A stretch of 64,000 nt of DNA from Aphanomyces cochlioides (Eukaryota; Oomycota; Saprolegniomycetes; Saprolegniales; Verrucalvaceae): assembly GCA_019828595.1 (NCBI GenBank), contig JAHQRK010000006.1, forward strand, positions 806,001 to 870,000, written 5' to 3'. The notes under the pieces were generated by a model. It made no database searches. It was not told where the DNA came from and saw only the letters and a list, made by a program, of their open reading frames with translations. The stretch's first letter is position 1, and each line of letters opens with the position of its first letter. Shown here one piece after another: positions 20,399-31,088 of this stretch. The position numbers and the translations under genes were made by a program.

Positions 20399-22200
20399 AT
20401 GACCGTGCCGCGACAACTTGGTGGCGATAGCAGCTTCCAGGAGGACGATCTAAAGACCAGTCGTGTGCTTTTGTTCATCTTTTTGGTTGTGCTCTTTGTA
20501 GCGACGCTGGAAGTTGGGCTCTATCATATTCAAAGAGTGTGCCGCAAGCACCCGAAATATTCCAAGATGCTCCACAAGACCAGCCAAGGTGGACTTGATT
20601 TGCAATTCGTTAAGTTGACGTTCAAGCATAGAGCTCATGATAGTCGGTCTCATCTACATGCTCGTCAAGTTCTGCGTGTACACTGGCATGGCAGTCAAGG
20701 GCGGACCGGCCTATTATGCCATGGATGCCGCGGATTTGTTTGTCTTCTTCGTCACGATGGCACTGGTGTTTCAAGCGATTTTGATCTTTATCCGACTGCG
20801 CAAATCCAACATTCAAATGGACAAACTCTCGATCATGTCGGCGCAGGATTTAGTTGCGATTGCGCGGTGCAAGCTCGAAGAGGCCAAGACGCCATGGAAG
20901 AAATATCGTGTTTGGCGCAAATACGAAGATCGCATGGAGATGAAGTTGCTCGGCCAGTTCTTCCTCAATGTGTACAAGCTGCCTCAAATGTTCTCCTTTC
21001 CAAAGTATATTCGCGAAGTCCAAGACAGTCAAATTGCCAAGCTCATTGAAGTGGATCTCAGCACGTGGATCCTCCTCATCGGGCTCTTTGCTCTTTATTT
21101 TGTCTGCACGGGGGAGATTAAAACGCCGTACCGCGTGACTGAGAGCACCGTGCGCTTGGTTGCCTTTGCGATCTTTGTTTGCTTGCTGACTCTGGCCATG
21201 ATCGTCTTCATCCTTTATCTCCGTCACCTCGTGACTTTGCTCCTGGAACATGCTACAGACCGTGCAGTCCAAGGGTCGACTGTCGTCGTGAGCCGTAGCG
21301 ACAAGATGGAGTTTCTCTTTGAAGCTATGAACGACGTGATTGAAGCTGTATGTACCTTCAACTCTGTCCATCATGACCGTCTTGTAGGAAAACCATGAAA
21401 AGGCCGATATTCCGACCGACGAAGCCATTGCTCAGATGCGAGAAGTTGCCGACGAGCTCTACCGCGGCAAATTCCGCAATGAGAACTGGATCAAAGTCGA
21501 TTTGCTATGCGAACTCTTGGGCTCGCTCTACCGCAAATGCCGCGGCAAGAGCAGGATTCCTCAAAACTCTCTTCGCTCCAAGCTCATGCCTGACAAGCCG
21601 TTGGATCTGCCATTTTTCTCGCGCAAGGCTTGCCATGTCGTGATGCAGAGCATGCTCATCGCGAATGGCTTCTTCTACGCCCTCCTGATCAACTGTGTGA
21701 TTGTCGTCACGGGCTGGGATGTTTTGATCATTCTTTCGCTCTTCCTGCCGCTGCTGATCAACTCTTTCTTCTTGGCCCCAGACATGGTGCGGCAATTCTC
21801 CATCCTCAATGGCACATGGCGCGTCGGTCGCAAGAAACTCAGCTCTGTCATTGAGCATTTCGCCCAAGTGGAGAAGATGAAGCAGCGCATGTGCGTTCAA
21901 ATCCACACGTATTTTCGAGAACACAACAAGAAGCTGGAGGATCTCCAAGCGGCTTTGGAAGCTGCCGACGCTGCAGACAGCGATGCGAACGACGGCTTTA
22001 TCGATCTCGATGTGTGTCGCCAAGTGCTCAAAGACTTTGGCTTTCAATTCGCGCGGCACAAATTCAACACATTCGTGCGCATGGAGTTTGAAACAAAGGG
22101 CGAGACCATCAAGTTCGCCACGCTCGTCAAGATTTTAGAGCAAGAACCGTCGCCGGAAATGATGTTCAAGCACATGCAGTCGATGTCGCACCATGGATAG
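20399..22200 (+). CDS. Multi-pass membrane protein with degenerate C-terminal EF-hand (weakly MLO-like)
   Basis: Three exons joined by two ~45-nt introns (about 20592-20636 and 21346-21388) give roughly 570 residues. Hydrophobic helices: LLFIFLVVLFVATLEVGLYH; the segment starting LMIVGLIYMLVKF; LFVFFVTMALVFQAILIFI; WILLIGLFALYFVC; LVAFAIFVCLLTLAMIVFIL; MLIANGFFYALLINCVIVV with VLIILSLFLPLLINSFFL. LEVGLYHIQRVCRKHPKY with SQELMIVGLI recalls the start of MLO-family proteins, but the match is weak. The C-terminus (KLEDLQAALEA..SDANDGFIDLDV) has a coiled stretch and a degenerate EF-hand-like loop lacking the final Glu. The ATG at 20399 is the first that precedes the first helix without extra hydrophilic sequence. 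Function unknown; possibly a Ca2+-linked membrane protein. Confidence 0.65.
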
Positions 22201-22243
22201 GAAGGGAATGCAAGGACAGATACAGAAAAATGCTTAATGAAAC

Positions 22244-24079
22244 TTAATGATGGAACAATCGGACGCCAGAAAAGGTCATCGTGATGCCATACTCTTGGCA
22301 CGCTTGCTTGATTTCGTCGTCGCGGTTGCTGCCACCAGGTTGAGTGATGAACGACACGCCCAGCTTGGCGGCGTGGTCAATGCCGTCACGGAAGGGGAAG
22401 AAGGCATCAGACGCCAACGAGACGCCAGTCAAAGCCGCGACGAATTCAGACTTTTCAACTTCTGTCAATGGTTCAGGCACGACGTCGAATTGCACATCGA
22501 ACGCGGCCTTTTCGACGGGAGCCATGTCGCCTTCAATGTAGCGCACGCGGGCATTCACGCGTTCTTGGCGCTTCACGGACGACTTGAAGGCAAGGGAAGC
22601 GACCTTGGGGTGTTGGCGCAAATGCCACACGGCCACCTTGCGACCGGCGAGCTTGACGCAGTCGACGCGGCTTTGTTGGCCAGCGCCGACACCGATCATT
22701 TGACCGTCCTTGGCGTAGCCGACCGAGTTACTTTGGGTGTATTTCAACGTGATGGCAGCGAGGATCAAGTCGCGCTTGGCGGCGTCGGTCAAAGGAGCGC
22801 ACAATGTTTGCACGTCAGCGACGTGTTCTTGGTTGAACAAGACGTCATTGCGGCGCTGGGCAAAGGTCATGCCGTAGACTTCGCGGTATTCCATTTGAGG
22901 TGGCACGAACGATGGATCGGCTTCCAAGACGATAAACTTGCCGCCCTTCTTTTCAGACAAGATGGCCAAGGCAGCAGGTTCGTAGCCAGGAGCAATGATA
23001 CCGTCAGAGACTTCGCGCTTGAGCACCTTGGCGGTGGCTTCATCGACGACATCGCTCACAGCGACAAAATCACCGAAAGAACTCAAAGGATCGGCATTGC
23101 GGGCACGCAAGTAAGCCACCGACAATGGAGTGAGTTCAATGTTGCCGACTTCGTAAGCAGCCTTCAACTTGTCATCCAAAGGAACGTACACGGCGGCACC
23201 AGCGGGACTCACGTGCTTGAACGAAGCAGCAGCGGGCAAGTTGAGAGCTTTGCGGACTTCAGCGACGAGTTGGTAGGCGTTGGCAGCATCCAAAAGGTTG
23301 ATGTAGCCGGGCGTGCCGTTGAGGACCTTGAATGGCAAGTTTGCGCCGTTGACGGTCATGATCGACGCTGGGTTTTGGTGCGGGTTGCAGCCGTACTTGA
23401 GGGAGAGAGCTGGCTTGTACACTTGGGCGACTTCCGTCGATTCTTGGCCCAATTGAGCGTTGAACCACTTGGAGATTTGGGTGTCGTAGTGGGCCGACAA
23501 GGTGAAGGCAGCAGCAGCGTACTTCTTGCGGAAGGCCAACGTCGTACCGGCATCGTTGGCCTTCATTTCTTCAATCAACGTCGAGTATTGAGATGGGTTG
23601 GTGCAAATGACAACGCTGGCGTGGTTCTTGGCCGACGAACGGAGCATGGAAGGGCCACCGATATCGATGTTTTCAATGCACGTTTCAAAGTTGCCACCAG
23701 ACTTGACGGTGGCTTCGAAGGCGTACAAGTTGAGGACCATCAAATCAATGTTCTTGATGCCGTGCTTGGCCATGTCGTCTTCGTGTTGCTTGTTGCCACG
23801 CACGCCGAGGAGACCACCGTGGATCTTAGGATGCAAAGTCTTGACACGGCCGTCCATCATTTCAGGGGATTCCGTGTAGGCAGACACGTCCACGACCGTC
23901 AAACCAGCATCGCGCATGGCCTTAGCGGTGCCGCCAGTCGAGAGGAGTTCAATGCCATGGCCGGCCAAGAAGGTGGCCAATTCGACCAAACCGGTCTTGT
24001 CAGAGACAGAGAGGAGAGCGCGGCGGATAGGCACGATATCCTTGACTTGACTAGCAACAGCGGTGATGATGTGAGCCAT
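22244..24079 (-). CDS. ATIC: Bifunctional AICAR transformylase / IMP cyclohydrolase
   Basis: A 611-residue single-exon enzyme catalysing the last two steps of de novo purine synthesis (AICAR to FAICAR using 10-formyl-THF, then to IMP). N-terminal IMPCH domain (~residues 15-150): RRALLSVSDKTGLVELATFL, ELLSTGGTAKAMRDAG, ESPEMMDGRVKTLHPKIHGG. AICARFT domain (~residues 220-611): LKYGCNPHQNPASI, PAAASFKHVSPAGAAVYVPL (SFKHVSPAG active-site motif), TLKYTQSNSVGYAKDGQMIG (YTQSNSV), FFPFRDGIDHAAKLGV and ITQPGGSNRD. Length and motifs are complete. GC-biased codon use leaves a very long open frame on the opposite strand, which I treat as a shadow. Confidence 0.97.
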   Translation of the reverse strand: MAHIITAVASQVKDIVPIRRALLSVSDKTGLVELATFLAGHGIELLSTGGTAKAMRDAGLTVVDVSAYTESPEMMDGRVKTLHPKIHGGLLGVRGNKQHEDDMAKHGIKNIDLMVLNLYAFEATVKSGGNFETCIENIDIGGPSMLRSSAKNHASVVICTNPSQYSTLIEEMKANDAGTTLAFRKKYAAAAFTLSAHYDTQISKWFNAQLGQESTEVAQVYKPALSLKYGCNPHQNPASIMTVNGANLPFKVLNGTPGYINLLDAANAYQLVAEVRKALNLPAAASFKHVSPAGAAVYVPLDDKLKAAYEVGNIELTPLSVAYLRARNADPLSSFGDFVAVSDVVDEATAKVLKREVSDGIIAPGYEPAALAILSEKKGGKFIVLEADPSFVPPQMEYREVYGMTFAQRRNDVLFNQEHVADVQTLCAPLTDAAKRDLILAAITLKYTQSNSVGYAKDGQMIGVGAGQQSRVDCVKLAGRKVAVWHLRQHPKVASLAFKSSVKRQERVNARVRYIEGDMAPVEKAAFDVQFDVVPEPLTEVEKSEFVAALTGVSLASDAFFPFRDGIDHAAKLGVSFITQPGGSNRDDEIKQACQEYGITMTFSGVRLFHH

Positions 24080-24648
24080 CTTGATCTTTGGGAAATGGGA
24101 TGGATGGCCGCCCGGGGACGAATCTTCCGTCCTTCCTCACTACCATGTCGTGGTGCAATATTCACAATTTTAATTCAATATTTGTTCTTGTACTATTATA
24201 ATATTAATTTCAATTATAAAATATCTCATATTTATTGAATATTTATTACACTACCTCAGGATATACAAAAACAAGTTAAAAGATGTGCTTGTTGTATCCA
24301 AGTCACACTCTTACAATTTCCGACGTCACTCTCACCATTCATATTTTCAACTTCGAAGAAAGCAAGCAGGACGTTGCTAGAAATTGATAGCTCTGGAAAA
24401 TAATCGAGAGACTCAATTACAAGTTGGAAATACTCTATTGCTATCGAGAGATGCCTACAATTCCAATTAGCTTTTACGTATTTTAATTTGATTGGCTTTT
24501 TTAATGGACTGAATGGACAATTTTAGCCAATCAAACAATCCAAACATGGATTGCAAGCCAGAATGGAGGAAAGTTCATATGTGCATGTTTTTTCTTTTAG
24601 TGCATCTCATGGATAAGAGTTGAAAAGGGGAAGACAGTCTATGGGTCA
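24080..24648. other. Intergenic region between ATIC start and CK1 copy A end
   Basis: No gene seen. AT-rich segment at 24165-24240; CCAAT-type sequences at 24490 (inverted) and 24525. It likely holds the ATIC promoter and the CK1 3' end. Confidence 0.4.
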
Positions 24649-26109
24649 TCAATATCGTTGGCGCTGGTTCATCTTGGCGTCGCCATAGTCGGCACCAGGT
24701 GCCATCCTTGGGGCGACATACAAACGATCGTCTCGCATGCCTGCGCTCGCGTAGCCACTGGGGATGCCGTTGCCTTGTTGCAAGCGCAAATCTTGCATGC
24801 GTTGCATTTCTTGCATTTGGAGATTGACATCGCCAGAGTCCTTCGAGTCTTCACGCACGTACAATCTGTTTGACGAGGCAGTTCGGTATTCACGGGAATC
24901 TTGACGTGAGTCCAAACGAGCACTGCGAGGATCCATTGGGCTACCGCTCATGACGCCCATACCACCCATGGAAGCTCCCATTGAGGCTCCCAAGGGAGTG
25001 CTCATTTGACCTCCGACGGGGGCACTGTTGATTGCAGGGGGAGCTGGTGCTGGCACGGGCGCCCCACTCGCACTGGCACTGCCATCACGCTCTCGGCGAC
25101 CGTTTTGCTACAATTCATTCATTCAACCACCGTCAACAAAATCAAGTCTTACCAAGTTGAGAACTGTCCAGTCGAACATCGCATCGAATTGGAAACCCTT
25201 GCGGAAAAACAACTCCTTGAACAAACGCTTCAAGTACGCGTAGTCTGGTTTGTCATCAAAGCGAAGAGCACGGGTGTACTCAAAGTACGCACGGAATTCA
25301 GCAGGGTATCCTTTACACAATACTTCGATCGGGGTATTCATCTTCTTCTCCATGATACGCTCGTACTTCTGCTTCTTCGTGTTCGCCTTCAGACCTTGCC
25401 ATGGCAAACTGCCGCGGATAAAGTACATAAACACATAACCCAGCGATTCCAAATCATCGCGACGACTTTGCTCGATACCAATGTGCGTGTTGATCGACAC
25501 ATAACGAGCTGTGCCCGTCAAGTTCTTGTTCTCACGGTAGGGAATGTGTTGGTGCGTCTTGGGGTCGCGGTATTTCTTCGCCAAACCGAAATCAATCACG
25601 TGGCAAATTTGGGCACGTTTGCCGAGACCGATCAAGAAGTTGTCCGGCTTGACATCACGATGGATGAAATTTTTGGAGTGGCAGTATTCAAGGCGGCAGA
25701 TCAATTGATCGGCAATCATCAAGACGGTCTTGAGCTGGAAACGGCGGCCACAATAATCAAACAAATTTTCCAAGGAGGGTCCCAAAAAGTCAATCACCAT
25801 GACGTTGTATTCACCTTCGACACCAAACCAATGGAGATTTGGAATTCCCACTAGGCAAAGATGAATGTGAACTTAGAAAATTGGGGAGAGCAACGTACAT
25901 CCGCCGTTGAGGATCTTGTAAATCTTGGATTCATACAACAGTTGGGGATGCTTGCTCTTGACAGACTCCAGTTTGACTGCGACTTCTTCGCCCGACGTCA
26001 TGTTGGTGCCGAGGTAGATATCACCAAACGACCCACTGCCAACTTTGCGTCCGAGACGGAACTTTTTGCCGACGCGGAGCTCCAACGGGCTATCTCTTTG
26101 GGACGACAT
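24649..26109 (-). CDS. Casein kinase 1 (copy A)
   Basis: Ser/Thr kinase of the CK1 family. Three exons: 26109 to about 25903, about 25853 to 25151, and about 25103 to 24649. Kinase domain: [60 protein letters not shown] (HRDxKPDN), [33 protein letters not shown] (the CK1-specific loop), [40 protein letters not shown]. The ~150-residue tail is rich in Ala/Ser/Met/Gln and ends RQRY. Introns 1 and 2 sit at GG|L and after VLNL. A 751-bp tract including intron 2 is 99% identical to copy B, whereas exon 1, intron 1 and the tail differ. Tail residues, not the domain, probably determine distinct roles. Confidence 0.93.
25035..25785 (-). repeat. Homogenised tract shared by CK1 copies A and B (A side)
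   Basis: Aligns base for base with 28019-28769 (offset 2984). By eye I find six mismatches in 751 bp, five of them clustered at about 25263-25275. The tract includes the whole of intron 2, which is identical. Similarity falls sharply outside both ends. Confidence 0.85.
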
Positions 26110-27653
26110 GCCTCAACCTACGGGATTACAGTATGAATCACTCCTCTCCAAACACGTGCAAACAGTCAGTCCCGCACTTCGATCTCCGCGTCAGAAATCG
26201 AAGGGGGATGGAGTCCGTTGGGTAAGAGACGTACCTTGTACGTGGATAATGAGAGAGGGGAGTGGAGTTCTTGGATGGAGTACGGGGCAGAGGAATGCGA
26301 TGAACTGCGCACTTGGCCTTGACAGAGAGCACCAGTGAAAAGCACACGATGTTGTGCTTTACCTCAGGCAAGCAGAGGGTTTTCCGGATAAATTCGTTAC
26401 AACCCACGAGAGTCAGACAAAGATTTACACTATATAGTTTCAACACAGTAAATAATGTAATACGACAACACCACAACATGGAACAAAGCCTCATCGGATG
26501 GCTGAAGGATAAGACAAGCTCGATGGATATGAAGCTAGAGATGAGAGTACAGTCTCTCTTTGCGCCATGCAGACACTTAAAGACCATCTCCTGCCCTGTC
26601 AAAGAAGGATGTAAGATTTGAAATCCCCCAAGCGATGCCATACCTTCTAAAACATTTGCAGCTCGCCCCACAACTTCTGGGTACCTTAAGGACGGCGCAA
26701 AAGGCTAATAGAAGACTTGATATCAACATCGCCCGCATCAGATCTTACGATCGAGAGCAATTTCACATCTTGGGGGAACAACGTTACAATAGGGGGAAGC
26801 CCTCGGGCAAAGTCAACGCTAAGGAGTCGATGTCGCGCGATGCAGTCATGCTTTAGTCTTCCCCCAACGAATTACTTTCGCACTCTGTGTTGCAAGAAGA
26901 GCTCTGTAGCCCAGTATCGGAGCCACAAAGATCGTCTGGTCGAACTTCAACATCCTTATCAGATTAATCTATCATGAAATAATGTAATACAAGAGATTTA
27001 CTGTGACAAGCTGATACGTGTACTGGGCATGAGGGGATGGTTCCATATTCCTCCCATTCCTCTGCGGTGTGCATGCTTGTGAAGGGGGACTAGGTCTGTG
27101 TCCATCTTGGCCATGAGGATCCCAGGGAGTGATAGCCACAGAGCGACTTTGGCCCTTCAATTCTCCTCAAATTACAAACAGCGCATCGACATTACTCATC
27201 GAGATCGCTTCTTGGATAATGCGAAGGCTCGATTCTCTCATTACTTAATACTCGAGTGTGGTCGCATCTTGGGATGAACAAAACAGAAATGAGGTTATCT
27301 CGTTTAGTCTCTCTCCTTCTGGTATTTCAAAGGTCATCCGTGGTGTGTTGCATGAAAAAGCTCTCATTCCACGAGCACACAATGCGAGCACTGTCCAAAG
27401 TGCGAGGAAATTTCCATGTCAATTGATCTACACACAGCAGAATACAAGCAGTAGTTGGTCGGCAGCAATGTCAACAGCGACAAAGCACCATAGAGAACCA
27501 AGCAAGGCAGGTTTATGTGGATGTAATTTCAATGACCAGGTGACAAGCATGCGGTCTGCAAAACACCAAATGGCATGAAAAAGTAGTTAAAGATTATGAA
27601 AGGGTACTGGAACGTGCATTTAATGTGGAAGCCATCGGACAACACCTGCGTCA
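26110..27653. other. Intergenic region between the tandem CK1 copies
   Basis: About 1.5 kb with no gene that I can support; open frames are short and unlike proteins. A TTCCGGATAAA sequence occurs at about 26391. It presumably contains the copy A promoter and copy B 3' UTR. Confidence 0.4.
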
Positions 27654-29095
27654 TTAATATCGTTGGCGTTGTAGACTGACTTTGGCGTCGCCGAAGTCCG
27701 CGCCAGACTGTACTCGTTGGTTTGCGTATAACCGATCGTCTCGTGCTCCACTCGCATTTAAATAGCCACCCGAAACTCCATTGCCTTGTTGCAAACGCAG
27801 GTCTTGGATGCGCTCCATTTCTTGTAGATTGGCGACCCCAGATTCCTTCGAGTCTTCACGAACATACAATCTGTTCGACGACCCCGTTCGATATTCGCGC
27901 GAGTCTTGGCGTGAGTCAAATCGAGCAGTGGGAGGATCCTCCATGGGAGCACTGTTCATTGCCATAGAAGCACCCATTGGGGTACTCATTTGTGCCCCTG
28001 CAGGCGAACTGTTGATTACAGGGGGAGCTGGTGCTGGCACGGGCGCCCCACTCGCACTGGCACTGCCATCACGCTCTCGGCGACCGTTTTGCTACAATTC
28101 ATTCATTCAACCACCGTCAACAAAATCAAGTCTTACCAAGTTGAGAACTGTCCAGTCGAACATCGCATCGAATTGGAAACCCTTGCGGAAAAACAACTCC
28201 TTGAACAAACGCTTCAAGTACGCGTAGTCTGGTTTGTCATCAAAGCGGAGCGCGCGGCAGTACTCAAAGTACGCACGGAATTCAGCAGGGTATCCTTTAC
28301 ACAATACTTCGATCGGGGTATTCATCTTCTTCTCCATGATACGCTCGTACTTCTGCTTCTTCGTGTTCGCCTTCAGACCTTGCCATGGCAAACTGCCGCG
28401 GATAAAGTACATAAACACATAACCCAGCGATTCCAAATCATCGCGACGACTTTGCTCGATACCAATGTGCGTGTTGATCGACACATAACGAGCTGTGCCC
28501 GTCAAGTTCTTGTTCTCACGGTAGGGAATGTGTTGGTGCGTCTTGGGGTCGCGGTATTTCTTCGCCAAACCGAAATCAATCACGTGGCAAATTTGGGCAC
28601 GTTTACCGAGACCGATCAAGAAGTTGTCCGGCTTGACATCACGATGGATGAAATTTTTGGAGTGGCAGTATTCAAGGCGGCAGATCAATTGATCGGCAAT
28701 CATCAAGACGGTCTTGAGCTGGAAACGGCGGCCACAATAATCAAACAAATTTTCCAAGGAGGGTCCCAACAAATCTATCACCATGACATTGTATTCGCCT
28801 TCAACACCAAACCAGCGAATATTTGGAATCCCCACTACAATGACATCATGAGGTCAAAACAAGATGAAGCAGAGCAGGACTTACAACCACCGTTGAGAAT
28901 TTTGTAAATCTTGGATTCATACAACAGTTGGGGGTGCTTGCTCTTGACAGACTCCAATTTGATCGCGACTTCTTCACCAGACGTCATGTTGGTGCCAAGG
29001 TATATATCACCAAACGACCCACTGCCAATTTTACGTCCGAGACGAAACTTTTTGCCGACACGGAGCTCCAACGAACTCTCTCTTTGCGACGCCAT
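27654..29095 (-). CDS. Casein kinase 1 (copy B)
   Basis: Second CK1, same strand as copy A, three exons with introns at the same positions. Exon 1 [20 protein letters not shown] with [12 protein letters not shown]; exon 2 with [43 protein letters not shown], and [10 protein letters not shown]; exon 3 is a tail ([19 protein letters not shown].. to QRQRY) that differs from copy A after about 25 residues. In the shared tract the kinase proteins differ at one residue (EYCRALRF here, EYTRALRF in A). Outside the tract copy B is closer to copy C ([16 protein letters not shown]) than to A ([16 protein letters not shown]), consistent with A having received or donated the tract by gene conversion. Confidence 0.93.
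28019..28769 (-). repeat. Homogenised tract shared by CK1 copies A and B (B side)
   Basis: Partner of 25035-25785; see that entry. The identical intron and abrupt ends argue for gene conversion and against a simple recent whole-gene duplication. Confidence 0.85.
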
Positions 29096-30107
29096 ACTGG
29101 TTTAATCTACAAAATTCACCATGAGCAATTCCACAGAAAGGCACTCGACGGTTTTCAATCTCGTATTTGCAAGCTTGTCCACTGATACATACCTAGTTGA
29201 TTGCAGTAGAAAGGGGGAGAAAGTATTGAACGCGATCTTCGTAGATGAGAGAATGCGCGGGACTTGAACGTAGTCTTCCTCGTCGCTTCCAAAGACTTCT
29301 TGCTGTCTTCCTTTGTGAAAAAGAACTTGGGATGAGTAACGTTGCATTTGAAAGCCACAACGCAATCTGATTGGCTAAAAATCGGTCGCTTGAATGTCGG
29401 TCTTTCAAATTAAATAAAATGTAATCTTGATGTTTGTATGCTTTCATGAATAAAATAACGCTATAACCAACGAGGAATCTCTCATATCAGTGGTGACTAT
29501 ACAAAAATCAAGTATAGACAAACGACAGTATACACTGAAAATGGCCTCGCTGCCCTCCACACTCTCGTGGCAGATTGATTTGCGAGTATTGTCGGCGTTT
29601 GCAGTGCTTCCTTCATAGATTCCTATGAAAAGGCATCTTGGGGGATGGACTCGAGCGACTAACATGACGAAACTCGACGACAGCTTCAAGAAAACCCAAA
29701 ATTACCGTGAGTAACCCTTGTATGTCTGTGGAAAGATCGCGCGCGTTTCGGCTACGTTGCTGGATTGTCCAAATGTCCCAAGAGTCGGTGGGTTTCTGAC
29801 AAAGAGTCTCCACGCTGGCCTGAGTACAGCTGACCTATGGCCAAGACGGGTGTTCAGTCTCCTAGCGATCATGCAACATCGATGGGAAGATGTGTCGTCG
29901 GTGCATCTCTGCTCCACCTTGTTCCCTTTCGACACTTTTGTGAGTGAAGGTAGTTTGATTTTCTACCAAGTGTTCTTTAAATACGTTCTTTAATAACGAA
30001 AGGGTTTTAAATATATTTAGCATATGACATATGTTTTCTAAATTGTCTTAAAGTCTGGGGCAGCAATCAACCTGTTCTCCGTCGCTTGGTTGAAAAAGCG
30101 AAGAGCG
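29096..30107. other. Intergenic region, CK1 copy B promoter side
   Basis: No gene seen in about 1 kb. An inverted CCAAT-type sequence (GATTGGCTAAAA) lies at 29369; AT-rich stretch at 29990-30050. Confidence 0.4.
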
Positions 30108-30914
30108 ATGGAAGAAGTCGACCTGCGGCGGGTTGTTGACGCGTTCTTAGCGACAGAACCTCTGGGGGACGTTCTAGACTTGGATGAAGAGGCAGCTCTT
30201 GTATTTGCCCAAGCTTTTACGCGTCAAGACGAAGAGCCTGCGCTTCCGCCACGTTTGTACAATGGACTCTGTCGTGGCTCCTACGCAAATCTTCTTGCCA
30301 ATATTCTCTCTACATGGAAGAGTACACGAAGAAACCCACTGCATAAGCTACAAGATGTCCCGATGGAGAATATTGACGAAGACAAGACTTCGTTCAACCA
30401 CATCATGGAGATCCTCCCAACTGCTGTAGACCACCTGACAGACGACATCACTTCCATCGCCTCATTTATGAAAGCCATTGGTGGCGCACGAGGTCTTCTG
30501 ACATTAATTGGAGTGCGGTGCACAGTCGGCAGCCAAGTGATTTGTCCTCCAACGCGAGAGCAATGTCTAGAAGCGTTTAATCGCACGCACACGACATCTT
30601 CCAAGCATTCCGTATTGACTGTGGGTGCCAGGCAATGGACAAAGCACGTCGAGCGGAGTTCAGACCGATGGTGGGGCGTCAACAAAGGTAGCGAAGCTGT
30701 CAAGAACAATTTGGCCAAAGCCAAAATCGACGAGCTGATGGATTCAGCCGTGTGGGTCAACGTCCATGGCTTACCAAATGGCCCTGTCGTGTATGAGATT
30801 CGGCAAGCAGAGGGATACGGCGCGCGCTGGGGATTCCAAGGCAACGACGTACATTTCCGTGGCTTCATCGAGCCGTACTTGGAAAATGGTCACAAAGTCG
30901 GTTGGAAGCATTGA
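30108..30914 (+). CDS. Uncharacterised single-exon protein
   Basis: A 268-residue protein with no domain that I recognise. The N-terminal half is acidic and helical (VDAFLATEPLGDVLDLDEEA, FNHIMEILPTAVDHLTDDIT); the C-terminal half is a compact-looking region with many aromatic and Gly residues (WVNVHGLPNGPVVYEIRQAE, GYGARWGFQGNDVHFRGFIE, GHKVGWKH). Conserved-looking composition and an intact frame suggest a real gene. The ATG at 30108 is the first in the frame; codons before it are non-ATG. An enzyme-like small C-terminal domain is possible, but I cannot name it. Confidence 0.65.
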   Translation: MEEVDLRRVVDAFLATEPLGDVLDLDEEAALVFAQAFTRQDEEPALPPRLYNGLCRGSYANLLANILSTWKSTRRNPLHKLQDVPMENIDEDKTSFNHIMEILPTAVDHLTDDITSIASFMKAIGGARGLLTLIGVRCTVGSQVICPPTREQCLEAFNRTHTTSSKHSVLTVGARQWTKHVERSSDRWWGVNKGSEAVKNNLAKAKIDELMDSAVWVNVHGLPNGPVVYEIRQAEGYGARWGFQGNDVHFRGFIEPYLENGHKVGWKH

Positions 30915-31088
30915 TGTCAAAGAAATTCAAATTATTTTTACCAATTAAATTTTATTTATTTATTTTAATTTTTCTGATTGGATAATATACAAATATTTTT
31001 ATCCAATCAATGAATTTCTGATAATTCTCCAACTTCTCCTTTCGAGCATTTTGTCCTTCGGTCCAAATCGAAAGCCAGCCGATCTCCC

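Noticed and set aside
22247..24238. 663-codon open frame opposite ATIC
   Set aside because: It is the codon-bias shadow of a highly biased housekeeping gene; its protein is His/Val/Arg-rich with no domain, while ATIC on the other strand is certain.
25006..25854. Long + strand frames opposite CK1 copies A and B (also 27990-28907)
   Set aside because: Shadows in the conserved kinase exon; both copies show them only because the tract is homogenised.
30090..30107. Earlier start for the 30108 gene
   Set aside because: The upstream in-frame start is TTG; ATG at 30108 is the first standard start.
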